Assembly: GCA_030146285.1 (NCBI GenBank)
Contig: JASLBZ010000166.1
Coordinates: 1-26,739 of the forward strand
Length of the DNA stretch: 26,739 nucleotides
Origin: Neisseriaceae bacterium
Lineage (GTDB): Bacteria; Pseudomonadota; Gammaproteobacteria; Burkholderiales; Neisseriaceae
Direction of reading: 5' to 3'
Shown: in pieces, positions 1 to 8,430 of the stretch
How positions within the stretch are numbered: position 1 is the stretch's first letter
How the letters are laid out: every line of letters starts with the position of its first letter
The notes under the pieces: model-generated
What the model saw: only the letters and a program-made list of their open reading frames with translations
What the model was told of the DNA's origin: nothing
Database searches by the model: none
Program-made: the position numbers and the translations under genes

Positions 1-1164
1 TTCGTGACTGTCTCTAAAAGGCATGCCTTTTTTAACCAAGTAATCGGCCAAATCGGTTGCAGTTGCAAAACCTTGCATCACGGCTTTGCGCATGGCTTCA
101 GGTTTAACCGTTACGCCTTGCATCATTTCTGCATAAATACGCAAAGTATCAATCAAAGTATCCACCGTATCAAACAATGGTTCTTTGTCTTCTTGGTTGT
201 CTTTGTTATACGCCAAAGGCTGTGATTTCATCAAAGTAATCAAACCCATTAAATGGCCCACGACACGGCCACTTTTACCGCGAACCAATTCAGGCACATC
301 GGGATTTTTCTTTTGTGGCATGATGCTAGAGCCTGTGCAAAAGCGATCAGCAATATCAATAAAGCCAATGCGTGGGCTCATCCACATCACCAATTCTTCA
401 CTCAAACGAGACAAGTGAATCATCACCAAGCTTGCTGCTGCGGTAAATTCAATGGCAAAGTCTCGATCTGAAACTGCATCCAATGAGTTTTGGCAAATGG
501 CTTCAAAGCCCAACAACTCTGCCGTTAAATTGCGGTTAATCGGGAATGTGGTTCCAGCCAAAGCAGCTGCACCCAAAGGCATGCGATTGACGCGTTTACG
601 GCAATCGACCATGCGTTCAAAGTCGCGACCCAACATTTCAACATAAGCCAACATGTGGTGACCAAAACTTACTGGCTGCGCCACTTGTAAGTGGGTAAAG
701 CCTGGCATCACAATATTGGCATTTTTTTCAGCCAAGTCAACCAATGACGCTTGTAAGGCACGAATGCCATCCATAATAATGAGCATTTCATCACGCAACC
801 ACAAGCGAATGTCTGTTGCCACTTGGTCATTGCGACTGCGGCCGGTGTGCAAACGTTTACCCGCATCGCCGATTTTATCGGTCAAGCGGCGCTCAATATT
901 CATGTGCACATCTTCTAAATCCAACGACCATTCAATTTGGTTCGCTGCAATTTCAGACAAAATCTCTTGCATGCCTTGTTCAATCGCAGACAAATCCACG
1001 TCACTTAAAACGCCTGCTTCTTTTAGCATCTTGGCATTAGCCAATGACCCTTGAATATCCCATTTGGCAAGTCTTTTATCGAAATCAATTGATCCTGTGT
1101 ATTTTTTTACCAACTCTGACACAGGTTCGTTAAAACGACCTGACCAAGTTTTGTTATCATGCAT
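1..1164 (-). CDS. argH: Argininosuccinate lyase ArgH (3' end cut off by window edge)
   Basis: ArgH splits argininosuccinate into arginine and fumarate, the last step of arginine synthesis, as a cytosolic homotetramer. The first 388 codons are present; the family is usually about 460 residues, so roughly 70 C-terminal residues lie outside the window. The protein starts MHDNKTWSGRF, the usual ArgH opening. It carries the fumarate-lyase signature GSSIMPQKKNP at residues 278-288 (plus coordinates 301-333), whose serine is the catalytic residue in this family. The ATG at 1164 is preceded by AGGA at 9 nt spacing, and an upstream ATG at the same site runs straight into a stop. The gene is divergent from the sensor kinase gene with only 53 bases between starts, so the two promoters must be very close or overlap. 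The argH-algZ divergent order is also found in Pseudomonas. Identification is very secure. Confidence 0.97.
   Translation of the reverse strand, partial: MHDNKTWSGRFNEPVSELVKKYTGSIDFDKRLAKWDIQGSLANAKMLKEAGVLSDVDLSAIEQGMQEILSEIAANQIEWSLDLEDVHMNIERRLTDKIGDAGKRLHTGRSRNDQVATDIRLWLRDEMLIIMDGIRALQASLVDLAEKNANIVMPGFTHLQVAQPVSFGHHMLAYVEMLGRDFERMVDCRKRVNRMPLGAAALAGTTFPINRNLTAELLGFEAICQNSLDAVSDRDFAIEFTAAASLVMIHLSRLSEELVMWMSPRIGFIDIADRFCTGSSIMPQKKNPDVPELVRGKSGRVVGHLMGLITLMKSQPLAYNKDNQEDKEPLFDTVDTLIDTLRIYAEMMQGVTVKPEAMRKAVMQGFATATDLADYLVKKGMPFRDSHE
1129..1140. repeat. 12-bp direct repeat copy 1 (inside argH)
   Basis: The word GTTAAAACGACC occurs here within the first codons of argH and again at 1178-1189 in the short argH/sensor-kinase intergenic region, 49 bases apart. 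It could be a regulatory half-site pair or a chance or duplication remnant. Confidence 0.4.
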
Positions 1165-1177
1165 ATTATGTCATCCT

Positions 1178-1189
1178 GTTAAAACGACC
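1178..1189. repeat. 12-bp direct repeat copy 2 (argH/algZ intergenic)
   Basis: This is the second exact copy of GTTAAAACGACC. It sits just upstream of the argH ribosome-binding site and within the 53-base divergent intergenic region, so a protein bound here could affect both genes. The function is inferred only. Confidence 0.4.
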
Positions 1190-1217
1190 AAATTTGATCT
1201 GAGTATAAAGCTAAACT

Positions 1218-2222
1218 ATGGATATTATACGCCAACCTTTTGCATTATTTGCAGTCCCTGACTTTAGAAACTTAAGCATCATGATAAAAATCTACATCAG
1301 CATATTGATTTTTATGCTGTTGTGGCCTTTGTTTACCATGCATGAAGCCCAATGGCGTTATGGTTTTGTTTTTTGGAATCTGTCGTTGTGGTTGGCACCA
1401 GCAACTTTGGCAGCCACTTTTTCATTGGCCGCACTCAATCAAAGCATCCATGCTAGCTCCACACCTGCCTTTTGGGTTTGGTTTATCAGCACCAGTACCA
1501 CTTTTGTAATTTGCATTGCCATTAGCAACCCTTACCATCCATTGCAGCACTTTATTGGCATCAGTGTTTTTGTGCTTTTGGGCATGCATTATTATGCGCT
1601 CTTGCAAAAAGCGCGCTCTCCGGCCATTTCCGAAGCCAAGCTTTCCGCACTGACGGCACGCATCCGTCCGCATTTTTTATTCAACAGCTTAAATGCAGCC
1701 ATCAGCCTAATCGCCACGCGGCCTAATGATGCAGAAATGGTATTGGAAAATTTGTCTGAATTGTTTCGTGCCCAGTTAAAAAGTGACAAAATGCAAAGTT
1801 CATTACAACAAGAAGTTCGTTTAAGTGAAGATTATCTTGCCATTGAAAAAATTCGCATGGGTGGTGAACGCTTAAATGTGATTTGGAACATTAAAGCCCC
1901 GAACAACACAGAATTACCCCATTTACTTTTACAACCACTATTGGAAAATGCGGTTTTTCATGGCATAGAAACCACCCACAAACCAGGTGACATCAACATT
2001 AGTATTGTGCGAAAAAATGCTTGGTTGTATTTGCGTATTGAAAACTCGGTGTTTGATCAGTCTCAGATGCCCAAACGCAGTGGCAATCAAATGGCTTTGC
2101 ACAATATTCGTGAACGTTTGTTTATTTTGTACGATCAAGATGCCAAATTAAGCCATCGCAAGCTACAAAATCGCTATCAAGTCAATATTCGCATGCCTTT
2201 TCGTAAAGTAAATGTTAAATAA
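1218..2222 (+). CDS. algZ: LytS/AlgZ (FimS)-type membrane sensor histidine kinase, without adjacent response regulator
   Basis: This is a 334-residue sensor kinase of the His_kinase/LytS family. About four membrane segments fall in residues 22-128. The phosphoacceptor motif RPHFLFNSLN has His152, and the ATP-binding N-box QPLLENAVFHG has Asn244. The usual glycine-rich G-box is reduced to SGNQMALHNIRERL near residues 288-301, as is common in the AlgZ branch. The ATG at 1218 was chosen over the internal ATG at 1281 because it includes the VPDFRNLSIM segment, which resembles the conserved N-terminal PDFC region of AlgZ proteins; its ribosome-binding site is weak. In Pseudomonas the order is argH, fimS/algZ, algR. 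Here argH is adjacent but algR is missing and an AsmA-family gene follows instead. The partner regulator must be elsewhere, or the kinase is an orphan. The signal is unknown. Confidence 0.85.
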   Translation: MDIIRQPFALFAVPDFRNLSIMIKIYISILIFMLLWPLFTMHEAQWRYGFVFWNLSLWLAPATLAATFSLAALNQSIHASSTPAFWVWFISTSTTFVICIAISNPYHPLQHFIGISVFVLLGMHYYALLQKARSPAISEAKLSALTARIRPHFLFNSLNAAISLIATRPNDAEMVLENLSELFRAQLKSDKMQSSLQQEVRLSEDYLAIEKIRMGGERLNVIWNIKAPNNTELPHLLLQPLLENAVFHGIETTHKPGDINISIVRKNAWLYLRIENSVFDQSQMPKRSGNQMALHNIRERLFILYDQDAKLSHRKLQNRYQVNIRMPFRKVNVK

Positions 2223-2260
2223 CATGCAAAATATCTGCCCATTTATTAGTTTGCATGTTA
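2220..2260. terminator. Perfect 11-bp inverted repeat after algZ (weak terminator or operator)
   Basis: TAACATGCAAA (2220-2230, beginning at the algZ stop codon) is exactly complementary to TTTGCATGTTA (2250-2260), with a 19-base loop. The following bases are only moderately T-rich (TTCTTA). It may end algZ transcription weakly or be a protein-binding palindrome upstream of the AsmA gene. Confidence 0.45.
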
Positions 2261-2344
2261 TTCTTACGGATAATTATATGCATTAACCATAATTACGCCA
2301 CAGAAATTGTCACGTAATGTAATAAAATAGGTGTCTTCGAAGTA

Positions 2345-4519
2345 ATGTTAAAAAACTGTCTCAGTGGTCATTTTTGGTTAAAACTACTGGTATTGGGCGT
2401 CGGAAGCGCCTTGGTATTGGTGGGAATCTTGCAATTTTTATTGCTGTGGATTTTTGATGCAACGTCGATTGAGCAGCGATTAACAGAGCGGTTTGAACCA
2501 CTACAACGCAATATCACCTTCTCAGGAAAAATCAGTCGCCATTGGCTGCCTGAGCCGGGTTTTGTTTTAGACAATGTGCGTATTTCTGAACCGAATTCTC
2601 AAAAAACTGCCATTGAAATCGGGACAATGTCTTACCACTTTTCATGGTTAGACTTAATCAAGGGCATCCCCAAGATTAGCCACCTCACTTTGCAAGGTGC
2701 TAACACCAAGATCATCAAGAACCAAGACACATGGAATATTGCTGATATTGTCACGCTGTTCAACAGCAACCAGCAAAGCCGACTATCTTCGTTACTCATT
2801 GAAAACAGCCAATTAGACATCATCAGCCCTGCTGACAACATCAATATTGGTTTTCGAGACTTCAATGCCAATTTAGATGATTTACAAGACAACAGCCATC
2901 CATTTTCGTTTTCCAGTACCGCCACGCTGAACAGCAACCACACGGTTAAAATCAACAGCGATGGCTATTTAAGTCGCGACAAGCAATTGTGGAAACTGGA
3001 CAATTGGAACAGCAATCTTATTTTCTCCCTACCTTATTTGTATCAGACTGATGTCACACTTAACACAGCAGCGGCATTGGATTTGCAAGATGTTGCGCTT
3101 CATTTTACCCAACCAAAAATCAACATCAACAACCAAAACAATCACCTTTCAGTTACCTTAAAAGGCGATACTGCAACTTGGATAAACAATGCTTTTAGCA
3201 TGCCAAACGCCCAAGGAAACAGTACCTACCAAACAACATCGAGCAATACCAACAGCACGGTAGCCTTAAGAAACATTCATTGGCAAAATTCTTTGTTTAA
3301 AATTGATGAAGTCAAAAGCCAAACCAATTTGCAATTGAGCAATAGCAATACCATTATCAATGCCAAAATGGGCTTGGATTTCTCATCTTCTGGTCAATTC
3401 CAATTAAAAAACTTGGCATTGGATACCCGTCAAAACTATGGTGAAGATTTGCTGCGCTCTCGTTTAATCAGCAACTGGCAAGGCAATGCTGAAGGTTTGT
3501 TGGGCCAAGACTGGATACTCAATTTGCAAGGTGAATTGGATGAAAATGATGCCAATATACATGTCCGCTTTCAACAACAAAATGAACCCACTTGGGTTGT
3601 GAATGCTGACTTAGCCAAATGGGACATCACACCTTATTTGGCATTGCAAGGCGATACCGACAATGATTTGATTTTGAACCAAACCAGATTGGGTTATTTG
3701 TCCAAACTAAAAGACCATGTCATTTTGGGCTCATTGAAAGTGGGACACTTCCAATTGGCAACGTGGTCAGCCGAAGCTTTTTCCAGTGATATTTTGGTCA
3801 ACAAATCGGCTTTGTCTTTACAAAACATGAAAGCCAAACTTTACCATGGCAATATGTCTGGTTCATTGAGCATTCAGAACACACAGCCACCTCAATTCAC
3901 CACAGAGCAAAGTTTTCAAAACATCAACATTCACCAGTGGATGCAGACTTTTGGACAATTCACCAATCTTGAAGGCCAAGGCGATGCCTATTTGCAAGGC
4001 ACCGCCAGTGGCAATACTTGGGCAGCTTTACGCCAAAGTTTAACAGGCGAAGCCAAAATGAATATTCGCAACGGTAAATTAATTGGTATTGATTTTAAAA
4101 AGCTGTTGCAACAAGCCCAGACTCAGTCGGTTAAAAATCAGTTATCTGTTATTGGCTACAATCCTGAAGTGAGCACCACATTTAATGCCATTACCTCACA
4201 GATGAACATTACCAACGGACAAAGTGACAACCACATATTTCATTTGGTTTCTGACTCCATCCGTGTCAATGGTATGGGAAAATTGCAATTGTCGGATGGC
4301 AATTTGGACTACCGTTTGCATTTGGCCGATCGACAAAGCAGTTTCTTGAATCTGCCCATGCGCATCACAGGCACCCTGAACAAACCCGCCATTACCATTG
4401 ATTACAATACCCTCACCCTTGGCATGAACAATACAGAACAAAAAAAAGATGTTTTAAAAAATGCCATTATGCAGCAATGGCAATTGATGAAATCACTGCC
4501 TGCGATTAAGACTGACTGA
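2345..4519 (+). CDS. AsmA-family inner-membrane-anchored protein
   Basis: The protein has 724 residues, with one N-terminal membrane segment at about residues 12-37 and a long, Asn/Gln/Ser-rich, beta-strand-prone periplasmic region. The C-terminal third, from about residue 518 (TTEQSFQNINIHQWM, then LEGQGDAYLQGTASG and GKLIGIDFKKLLQQ), has the pattern of the AsmA C-terminal domain. AsmA-like proteins resemble long lipid-transfer bridge proteins and are linked to outer-membrane lipid and protein homeostasis; the exact role here is not known. The stop codon overlaps the start of the next gene in TGATG, so translation of the two is probably coupled. The start at 2345 has only a weak GAAG-type ribosome-binding site. 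The family assignment is good; which AsmA paralogue it is cannot be told. Confidence 0.85.
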   Translation: MLKNCLSGHFWLKLLVLGVGSALVLVGILQFLLLWIFDATSIEQRLTERFEPLQRNITFSGKISRHWLPEPGFVLDNVRISEPNSQKTAIEIGTMSYHFSWLDLIKGIPKISHLTLQGANTKIIKNQDTWNIADIVTLFNSNQQSRLSSLLIENSQLDIISPADNINIGFRDFNANLDDLQDNSHPFSFSSTATLNSNHTVKINSDGYLSRDKQLWKLDNWNSNLIFSLPYLYQTDVTLNTAAALDLQDVALHFTQPKININNQNNHLSVTLKGDTATWINNAFSMPNAQGNSTYQTTSSNTNSTVALRNIHWQNSLFKIDEVKSQTNLQLSNSNTIINAKMGLDFSSSGQFQLKNLALDTRQNYGEDLLRSRLISNWQGNAEGLLGQDWILNLQGELDENDANIHVRFQQQNEPTWVVNADLAKWDITPYLALQGDTDNDLILNQTRLGYLSKLKDHVILGSLKVGHFQLATWSAEAFSSDILVNKSALSLQNMKAKLYHGNMSGSLSIQNTQPPQFTTEQSFQNINIHQWMQTFGQFTNLEGQGDAYLQGTASGNTWAALRQSLTGEAKMNIRNGKLIGIDFKKLLQQAQTQSVKNQLSVIGYNPEVSTTFNAITSQMNITNGQSDNHIFHLVSDSIRVNGMGKLQLSDGNLDYRLHLADRQSSFLNLPMRITGTLNKPAITIDYNTLTLGMNNTEQKKDVLKNAIMQQWQLMKSLPAIKTD

Positions 4520-6072
4520 TGCAAACTTGGATACTCAAAGCAGATGATGCCCAAGCATGGTATGACTTAGGCTTGCAGCTAGACGCTACTCAAACTCAAT
4601 TATTGTTTTTGATGGCCGATGACTTGGTCGCACATACCTTGCATCATCCCCATTTAACACAGCTACAAACTGCCTTATTGCAAGAGCAGCATTTGTTTTG
4701 TCATGATGTTCCTGAGCTGTTTATTTGGACAGATGATACACAAAAAACATGGCAAATTCATTTACTTCCCACCCATTGCACCCTGCCTAAACTGCCCGAC
4801 AATGCCGCCTTTTTAGGCCATGCCATCGAATACCAGAAGCCCAACACAAAAATACAAAAATCTTGGTATGCAAACCCACCAACAACGCCAATTGAGCATG
4901 CATTGGTGATTGGTGCCGGCATTGCCGGAGCCAGCACGGCTTATTCTCTTGCCAAACGAGGCTTCCACGTAACGGTATTAGAAGCCAAAAACACTGTCGG
5001 AGCCGCAGCATCAGGTAACCAACAAGGGCTTTTGTATGCCAAAATCTCGCCCCATTTAACCGAGCAAACCCAATTGTTATTGGCCGGTTATGGCTACAGC
5101 TTACGGTTACTAAAATCTGAGCTACCAAAGCAGGAAACTTGGCAGCAATGCGGTGTCTTGCATTTGAATTTTAATGCCCAAGAAAGCAAACGCAATCTAG
5201 CTTTAGCACAAAAAAATCACAAGTGGTTCCATGCCCTAAGCGCGGCGCAAGCTCAGAATCTATCTCAAATCCCCATTGAGGATTCCGCTTTATTTTGGCC
5301 ATATGGTGCTTGGTTAAATCCGTCAACATTGGTCCGACAACTATTGCAACATGACAACATTCGCGTCTTAACCGATTGCAAATTGCTGCATTTAGAACGC
5401 CATAATCAGCAATGGCAAGCCACAACCACACAAGGCAGCCTGGATGCTTCTCATGTTTTTTTGTGCATGGGTGACAAAAGTGCATTGCAAGCACAGTTAA
5501 ACGGCATCCATTTCAACTTGATCCGTGGTCAAACCGATTTGTGCGAAGCCACAGAGCAAACCCAAGCTTTGGCTACTGCCATCAGTGGCAAAAGTTATGT
5601 CTCACCGGCTTGGAAAAATCAGCATTGTTTTGGCGCAAGTTTTGTTTTTCATGACAACAATGAATCATGGCGAGCAGCCGAACAACAAGACAACATCAAT
5701 GAACTTCAAAAACTCTCCAGCGCTTTTGCCAAACAACAAAACTTGCATGTCGAGGCTGGTCACGTGGCGATTCGTTGCGATGCGGCCGATCACTTACCCG
5801 TTGTCGGCGCCATTGGCATCAAAGAATCCATGCAACACCTCTTTTGTGCATTGAAGCAGGACAAAAACCATCACATTCCAACGCCTTGTGACTGGTATCC
5901 CAACATGTATGTCAACACAGCACATGGCACACGTGGCTTGGTCACGGCACCCATATGTGCTGAAGCTGTGGTCGCAGAAGCCTTGGGGTTACCCAGTATT
6001 TTTTCCGAAACACTGCAAGAAGCATTGCATCCCAATCGTTTTGTGATTCGTGATTTAATCAAGCAAAAATAA
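4519..6072 (+). CDS. mnmC: FAD-dependent tRNA cmnm5s2U34 oxidoreductase (MnmC2-type, no methyltransferase domain)
   Basis: This 517-residue flavoenzyme resembles the C-terminal half of E. coli MnmC, which oxidatively removes the carboxymethyl group from cmnm5s2U at the tRNA wobble position. The dinucleotide fold HALVIGAGIAGASTA starts near residue 127, with GxGxxG at 132-137. It is followed by the MnmC-like GAAASGNQQGLLYAKIS at 161-177. A C-terminal segment (YVNTAHGTRGLVTAPICAE) is typical of the family. In bifunctional MnmC the roughly 245-residue N-terminal domain is the SAM-dependent methyltransferase (MnmD). Here only about 126 residues precede the FAD domain and no SAM-binding glycine motif is visible, so the methylation step needs a separate MnmD. 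The gene overlaps the AsmA gene by one base (TGATG) and is followed by a strong bidirectional terminator. Confidence 0.85.
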   Translation: MQTWILKADDAQAWYDLGLQLDATQTQLLFLMADDLVAHTLHHPHLTQLQTALLQEQHLFCHDVPELFIWTDDTQKTWQIHLLPTHCTLPKLPDNAAFLGHAIEYQKPNTKIQKSWYANPPTTPIEHALVIGAGIAGASTAYSLAKRGFHVTVLEAKNTVGAAASGNQQGLLYAKISPHLTEQTQLLLAGYGYSLRLLKSELPKQETWQQCGVLHLNFNAQESKRNLALAQKNHKWFHALSAAQAQNLSQIPIEDSALFWPYGAWLNPSTLVRQLLQHDNIRVLTDCKLLHLERHNQQWQATTTQGSLDASHVFLCMGDKSALQAQLNGIHFNLIRGQTDLCEATEQTQALATAISGKSYVSPAWKNQHCFGASFVFHDNNESWRAAEQQDNINELQKLSSAFAKQQNLHVEAGHVAIRCDAADHLPVVGAIGIKESMQHLFCALKQDKNHHIPTPCDWYPNMYVNTAHGTRGLVTAPICAEAVVAEALGLPSIFSETLQEALHPNRFVIRDLIKQK

Positions 6073-6105
6073 CATCCCATTTTCCACTCGCCCACACCAC
6101 ACATA

Positions 6106-6135
6106 AAAAAAGCCAACCTTCTGGTTGGCTTTTTT
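6106..6135. terminator. Bidirectional rho-independent terminator between mnmC and htpX
   Basis: A perfect 13-bp stem is formed by AAAAAAGCCAACC (6106-6118) and GGTTGGCTTTTTT (6123-6135) around a TTCT loop. A-tract and T-tract on either side let it serve the converging mnmC (plus) and htpX (minus) transcripts. Confidence 0.93.
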
Positions 6136-6163
6136 GTCAGCTGCAATAAAGAGCTTTTAGGTA

Positions 6164-7024
6164 TTACAATCCACGCAAACGCGCAATGCGGTTTTGCAAT
6201 GTTGGGTGAGTGCTAAGCAAAGAGTCTTTACCACCACCATCTATACACATGGCAGCCATTTCCTTTGGCAAGCCAGCTGCTTCTTTTTCGCCGCCGGTAT
6301 TGTCTAAACGTTGCAAGGCTGCAATCATTTTAGAAGCACCCACCAGCTTCGCGGCACCGGCATCCGCACGGTATTCGCGTTGGCGACTGAACCACATCAC
6401 AATAAAGCTGGCCAAGAAACCAAATACCAATTGCAAAATCATGCTAACAATAAAATACGTTCCGGCTGAAGTCTCGCCAGATTCATCATTTTTGGCCACA
6501 GCGTTGGCAATTAAACGTGAGAAGAACACCACAAAGGTATTCACCACACCTTGAATCAAGGTTAACGTCACCATATCGCCATTGCCAATGTGTGACATCT
6601 CATGTGCCAAAACGGCTTCAACTTCATCGCGATTCATTGACTGAATCAAACCAGTACTCACGGCAACCAATGAATTGTTCTTGCTCGCTCCCGTTGCAAA
6701 AGCATTGGGCTCATAAGCTTCATAAATTGCCACTTCAGGACGCTTTAAACCCAAAAGACGTGATTGGTTGTCAATGGTTTGTACCAACCAAGCTTCCACT
6801 TCATTGCGTGGTTCTGTAATCACGTGGGCATTGACTGATTTTTTCGCAATCCATTTTGACATGAACAAAGAAATAAATGAGCCAGCAAAACCAATCACAG
6901 CAGAGAACATTAACAAGCCCAAGACATCATTTGGGTTACCTGTTAAACCCAAAACAGACAAGATAATGCTAATAACCAAGACGACTGCTAAGTTAGTTGC
7001 TAAAAATAAAAAAATTCGTTTCAT
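6164..7024 (-). CDS. htpX: Membrane zinc metalloprotease HtpX
   Basis: HtpX (peptidase family M48) is an inner-membrane protease that degrades misfolded membrane proteins, working alongside FtsH in quality control. The 286-residue length is normal for the family. Two N-terminal membrane segments fall at about residues 4-27 and 34-56. The zinc motif HEMSH is at 141-145, and the third metal ligand lies in SRQREYRADA (Glu217). Two further hydrophobic segments (about 153-175 and 190-213) lie between these motifs. GAGGG lies upstream of the ATG at 7024 with rather long spacing. The gene lies 143 bases downstream of proA on the same strand, with an AT-rich gap between. The 3' end converges on mnmC across a shared terminator. 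Confidence 0.96.
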   Translation of the reverse strand: MKRIFLFLATNLAVVLVISIILSVLGLTGNPNDVLGLLMFSAVIGFAGSFISLFMSKWIAKKSVNAHVITEPRNEVEAWLVQTIDNQSRLLGLKRPEVAIYEAYEPNAFATGASKNNSLVAVSTGLIQSMNRDEVEAVLAHEMSHIGNGDMVTLTLIQGVVNTFVVFFSRLIANAVAKNDESGETSAGTYFIVSMILQLVFGFLASFIVMWFSRQREYRADAGAAKLVGASKMIAALQRLDNTGGEKEAAGLPKEMAAMCIDGGGKDSLLSTHPTLQNRIARLRGL

Positions 7025-7078
7025 GTTTTAAACGCCCTCATGACATTTTAAAATAATAGTGTGTTCTTCATAATATAT

Positions 7079-7107
7079 AGGCAGCTTTTGTTTTTTAAAG
7101 ACTGCCT
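7079..7107. other. Imperfect hairpin between proA and htpX with degenerate uptake-sequence-like arms
   Basis: AGGCAG (7079-7084) pairs with CTGCCT (7102-7107). After one mismatch the stem continues with a short T/A-rich pairing around a T-rich loop. Both arms read outward as AGGCAG followed by C/T-rich sequence, similar to the AGGCAGCCTGAA uptake-sequence dialect known from Kingella-like Neisseriaceae, though only 8-9 of 12 bases match. It lies between proA and htpX and could end proA transcription, but no clear T-run follows. Confidence 0.4.
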
Positions 7108-7167
7108 CGTTATTTATTTGATGCCAAATATCGCTTTAACCTGATTAAAAACCCTAAAAAAACAGGC

Positions 7168-8430
7168 TTATTTTCTAATTTGACCACTGCCCAAAACCAC
7201 CCATTTTTGACTGGTTAAGCCTTTAAGCCCCACAGGGCCACGTACATGGATTTTGTCAGTAGAAATGCCAATTTCAGCCCCTAAGCCGTACTCAAAGCCA
7301 TCGGCAAAACGGGTTGATGCATTGGTCATCACGCTGGCCGAGTCCACTTGTCTTAAAAAGCGCTGACTTTTGGCATAGGAATCGGTCACAATGCTGTCGG
7401 TGTGATGGCTGCCATAATGATTGATGTGCGCCATGGCCTCTTCAATACCCTCAACCACTTTGATTGACAAAATCGGAGCCAAATACTCGGTTTCCCAATC
7501 CAATTCACTAGCAGCCTTAACGCGTGCACCCAAAATTGCTTGTACTACCTCACAGCCTCGCAGCTCCACACCTTTTTCTTCATAAGCATCCGCTAGCAAT
7601 GGCAATAGCTCTTGCGCGCGCGAGGCACTAATCAACAAGGTTTCCATGGTATTGCAAGTACCATAGCGTGAGGTTTTTGAGTTCAGCGCAATCTCAACAG
7701 CCATCTTCGCATCGGCATCGTCATCGATATACACATGACAAATGCCATCCAAATGCTTAATCACCGGCACGCGTGCTTCTTCACTAATGCGTTTCACCAA
7801 GCCTTTACCGCCACGAGGAATAATCACATCGATGTACTCAGGCGATTGCAACATGCCTGTTACGCTATCGCGATTGGTGTTTTCAATCAAACGCACAGCT
7901 GCGCGAGGCAGACCTGCTGTTTCCAAACCTTGGTAAATCAACTGAGCAATCGCCATATTTGAATGAAATGCCTCACTACCACCGCGCAACACACAAGCAT
8001 TGCCTGATTTTAGACACAAAGCTGCGGCATCCACGGTAACATTCGGGCGAGACTCATAAATAATACCAATCACACCCAAAGGCACACGCATTTTTCCCAA
8101 TTGAATGCCAGAAGGTCGATAGCAAAATTCATCCATCTCACCCACAGGATCGGGCAAAGCCGCAATTTGATGCAAACCTTCAACCATGCCAAAAATACCA
8201 ACATCGGTGAGTTCCAAACGATCAAGCATGGCTGCATCTAAACCATTTTCACGTGCTTGGTTTAAATCTTGTTGATTCGCAGCTTGCAATAAGGCTCTAT
8301 TGTGATCGATTAATTTGGCAATTTCATATAAAGCTTGGTTTTTTTGTTCGGTGCTTGCCATGGTTAAAACACTGGCTGTGGCTTTGGTTTCTTGGGCAAT
8401 GCTTTTTACATAAGAAATAATGTCGCTCAT
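7168..8430 (-). CDS. proA: Gamma-glutamyl phosphate reductase ProA
   Basis: ProA reduces gamma-glutamyl phosphate to glutamate semialdehyde with NADPH, the second step of proline synthesis, in the cytosol. Its 420 residues match the family length of about 417. It shows VPLGVIGIIYESRPNV at about 116-131, the GNACVLRGGSEA segment at about 143-154, and the catalytic cysteine in TSRYGTCNTMETLL (Cys259). The C-terminal GLGAEIGISTDKIHVRGPVG is also characteristic. The proline kinase gene proB is not next to it. The start at 8430 has a weak ribosome-binding site, but the N-terminus (MSDIISYVKSIAQ) has the expected form. It is divergent from purN across a 310-base gap. Confidence 0.97.
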   Translation of the reverse strand: MSDIISYVKSIAQETKATASVLTMASTEQKNQALYEIAKLIDHNRALLQAANQQDLNQARENGLDAAMLDRLELTDVGIFGMVEGLHQIAALPDPVGEMDEFCYRPSGIQLGKMRVPLGVIGIIYESRPNVTVDAAALCLKSGNACVLRGGSEAFHSNMAIAQLIYQGLETAGLPRAAVRLIENTNRDSVTGMLQSPEYIDVIIPRGGKGLVKRISEEARVPVIKHLDGICHVYIDDDADAKMAVEIALNSKTSRYGTCNTMETLLISASRAQELLPLLADAYEEKGVELRGCEVVQAILGARVKAASELDWETEYLAPILSIKVVEGIEEAMAHINHYGSHHTDSIVTDSYAKSQRFLRQVDSASVMTNASTRFADGFEYGLGAEIGISTDKIHVRGPVGLKGLTSQKWVVLGSGQIRK

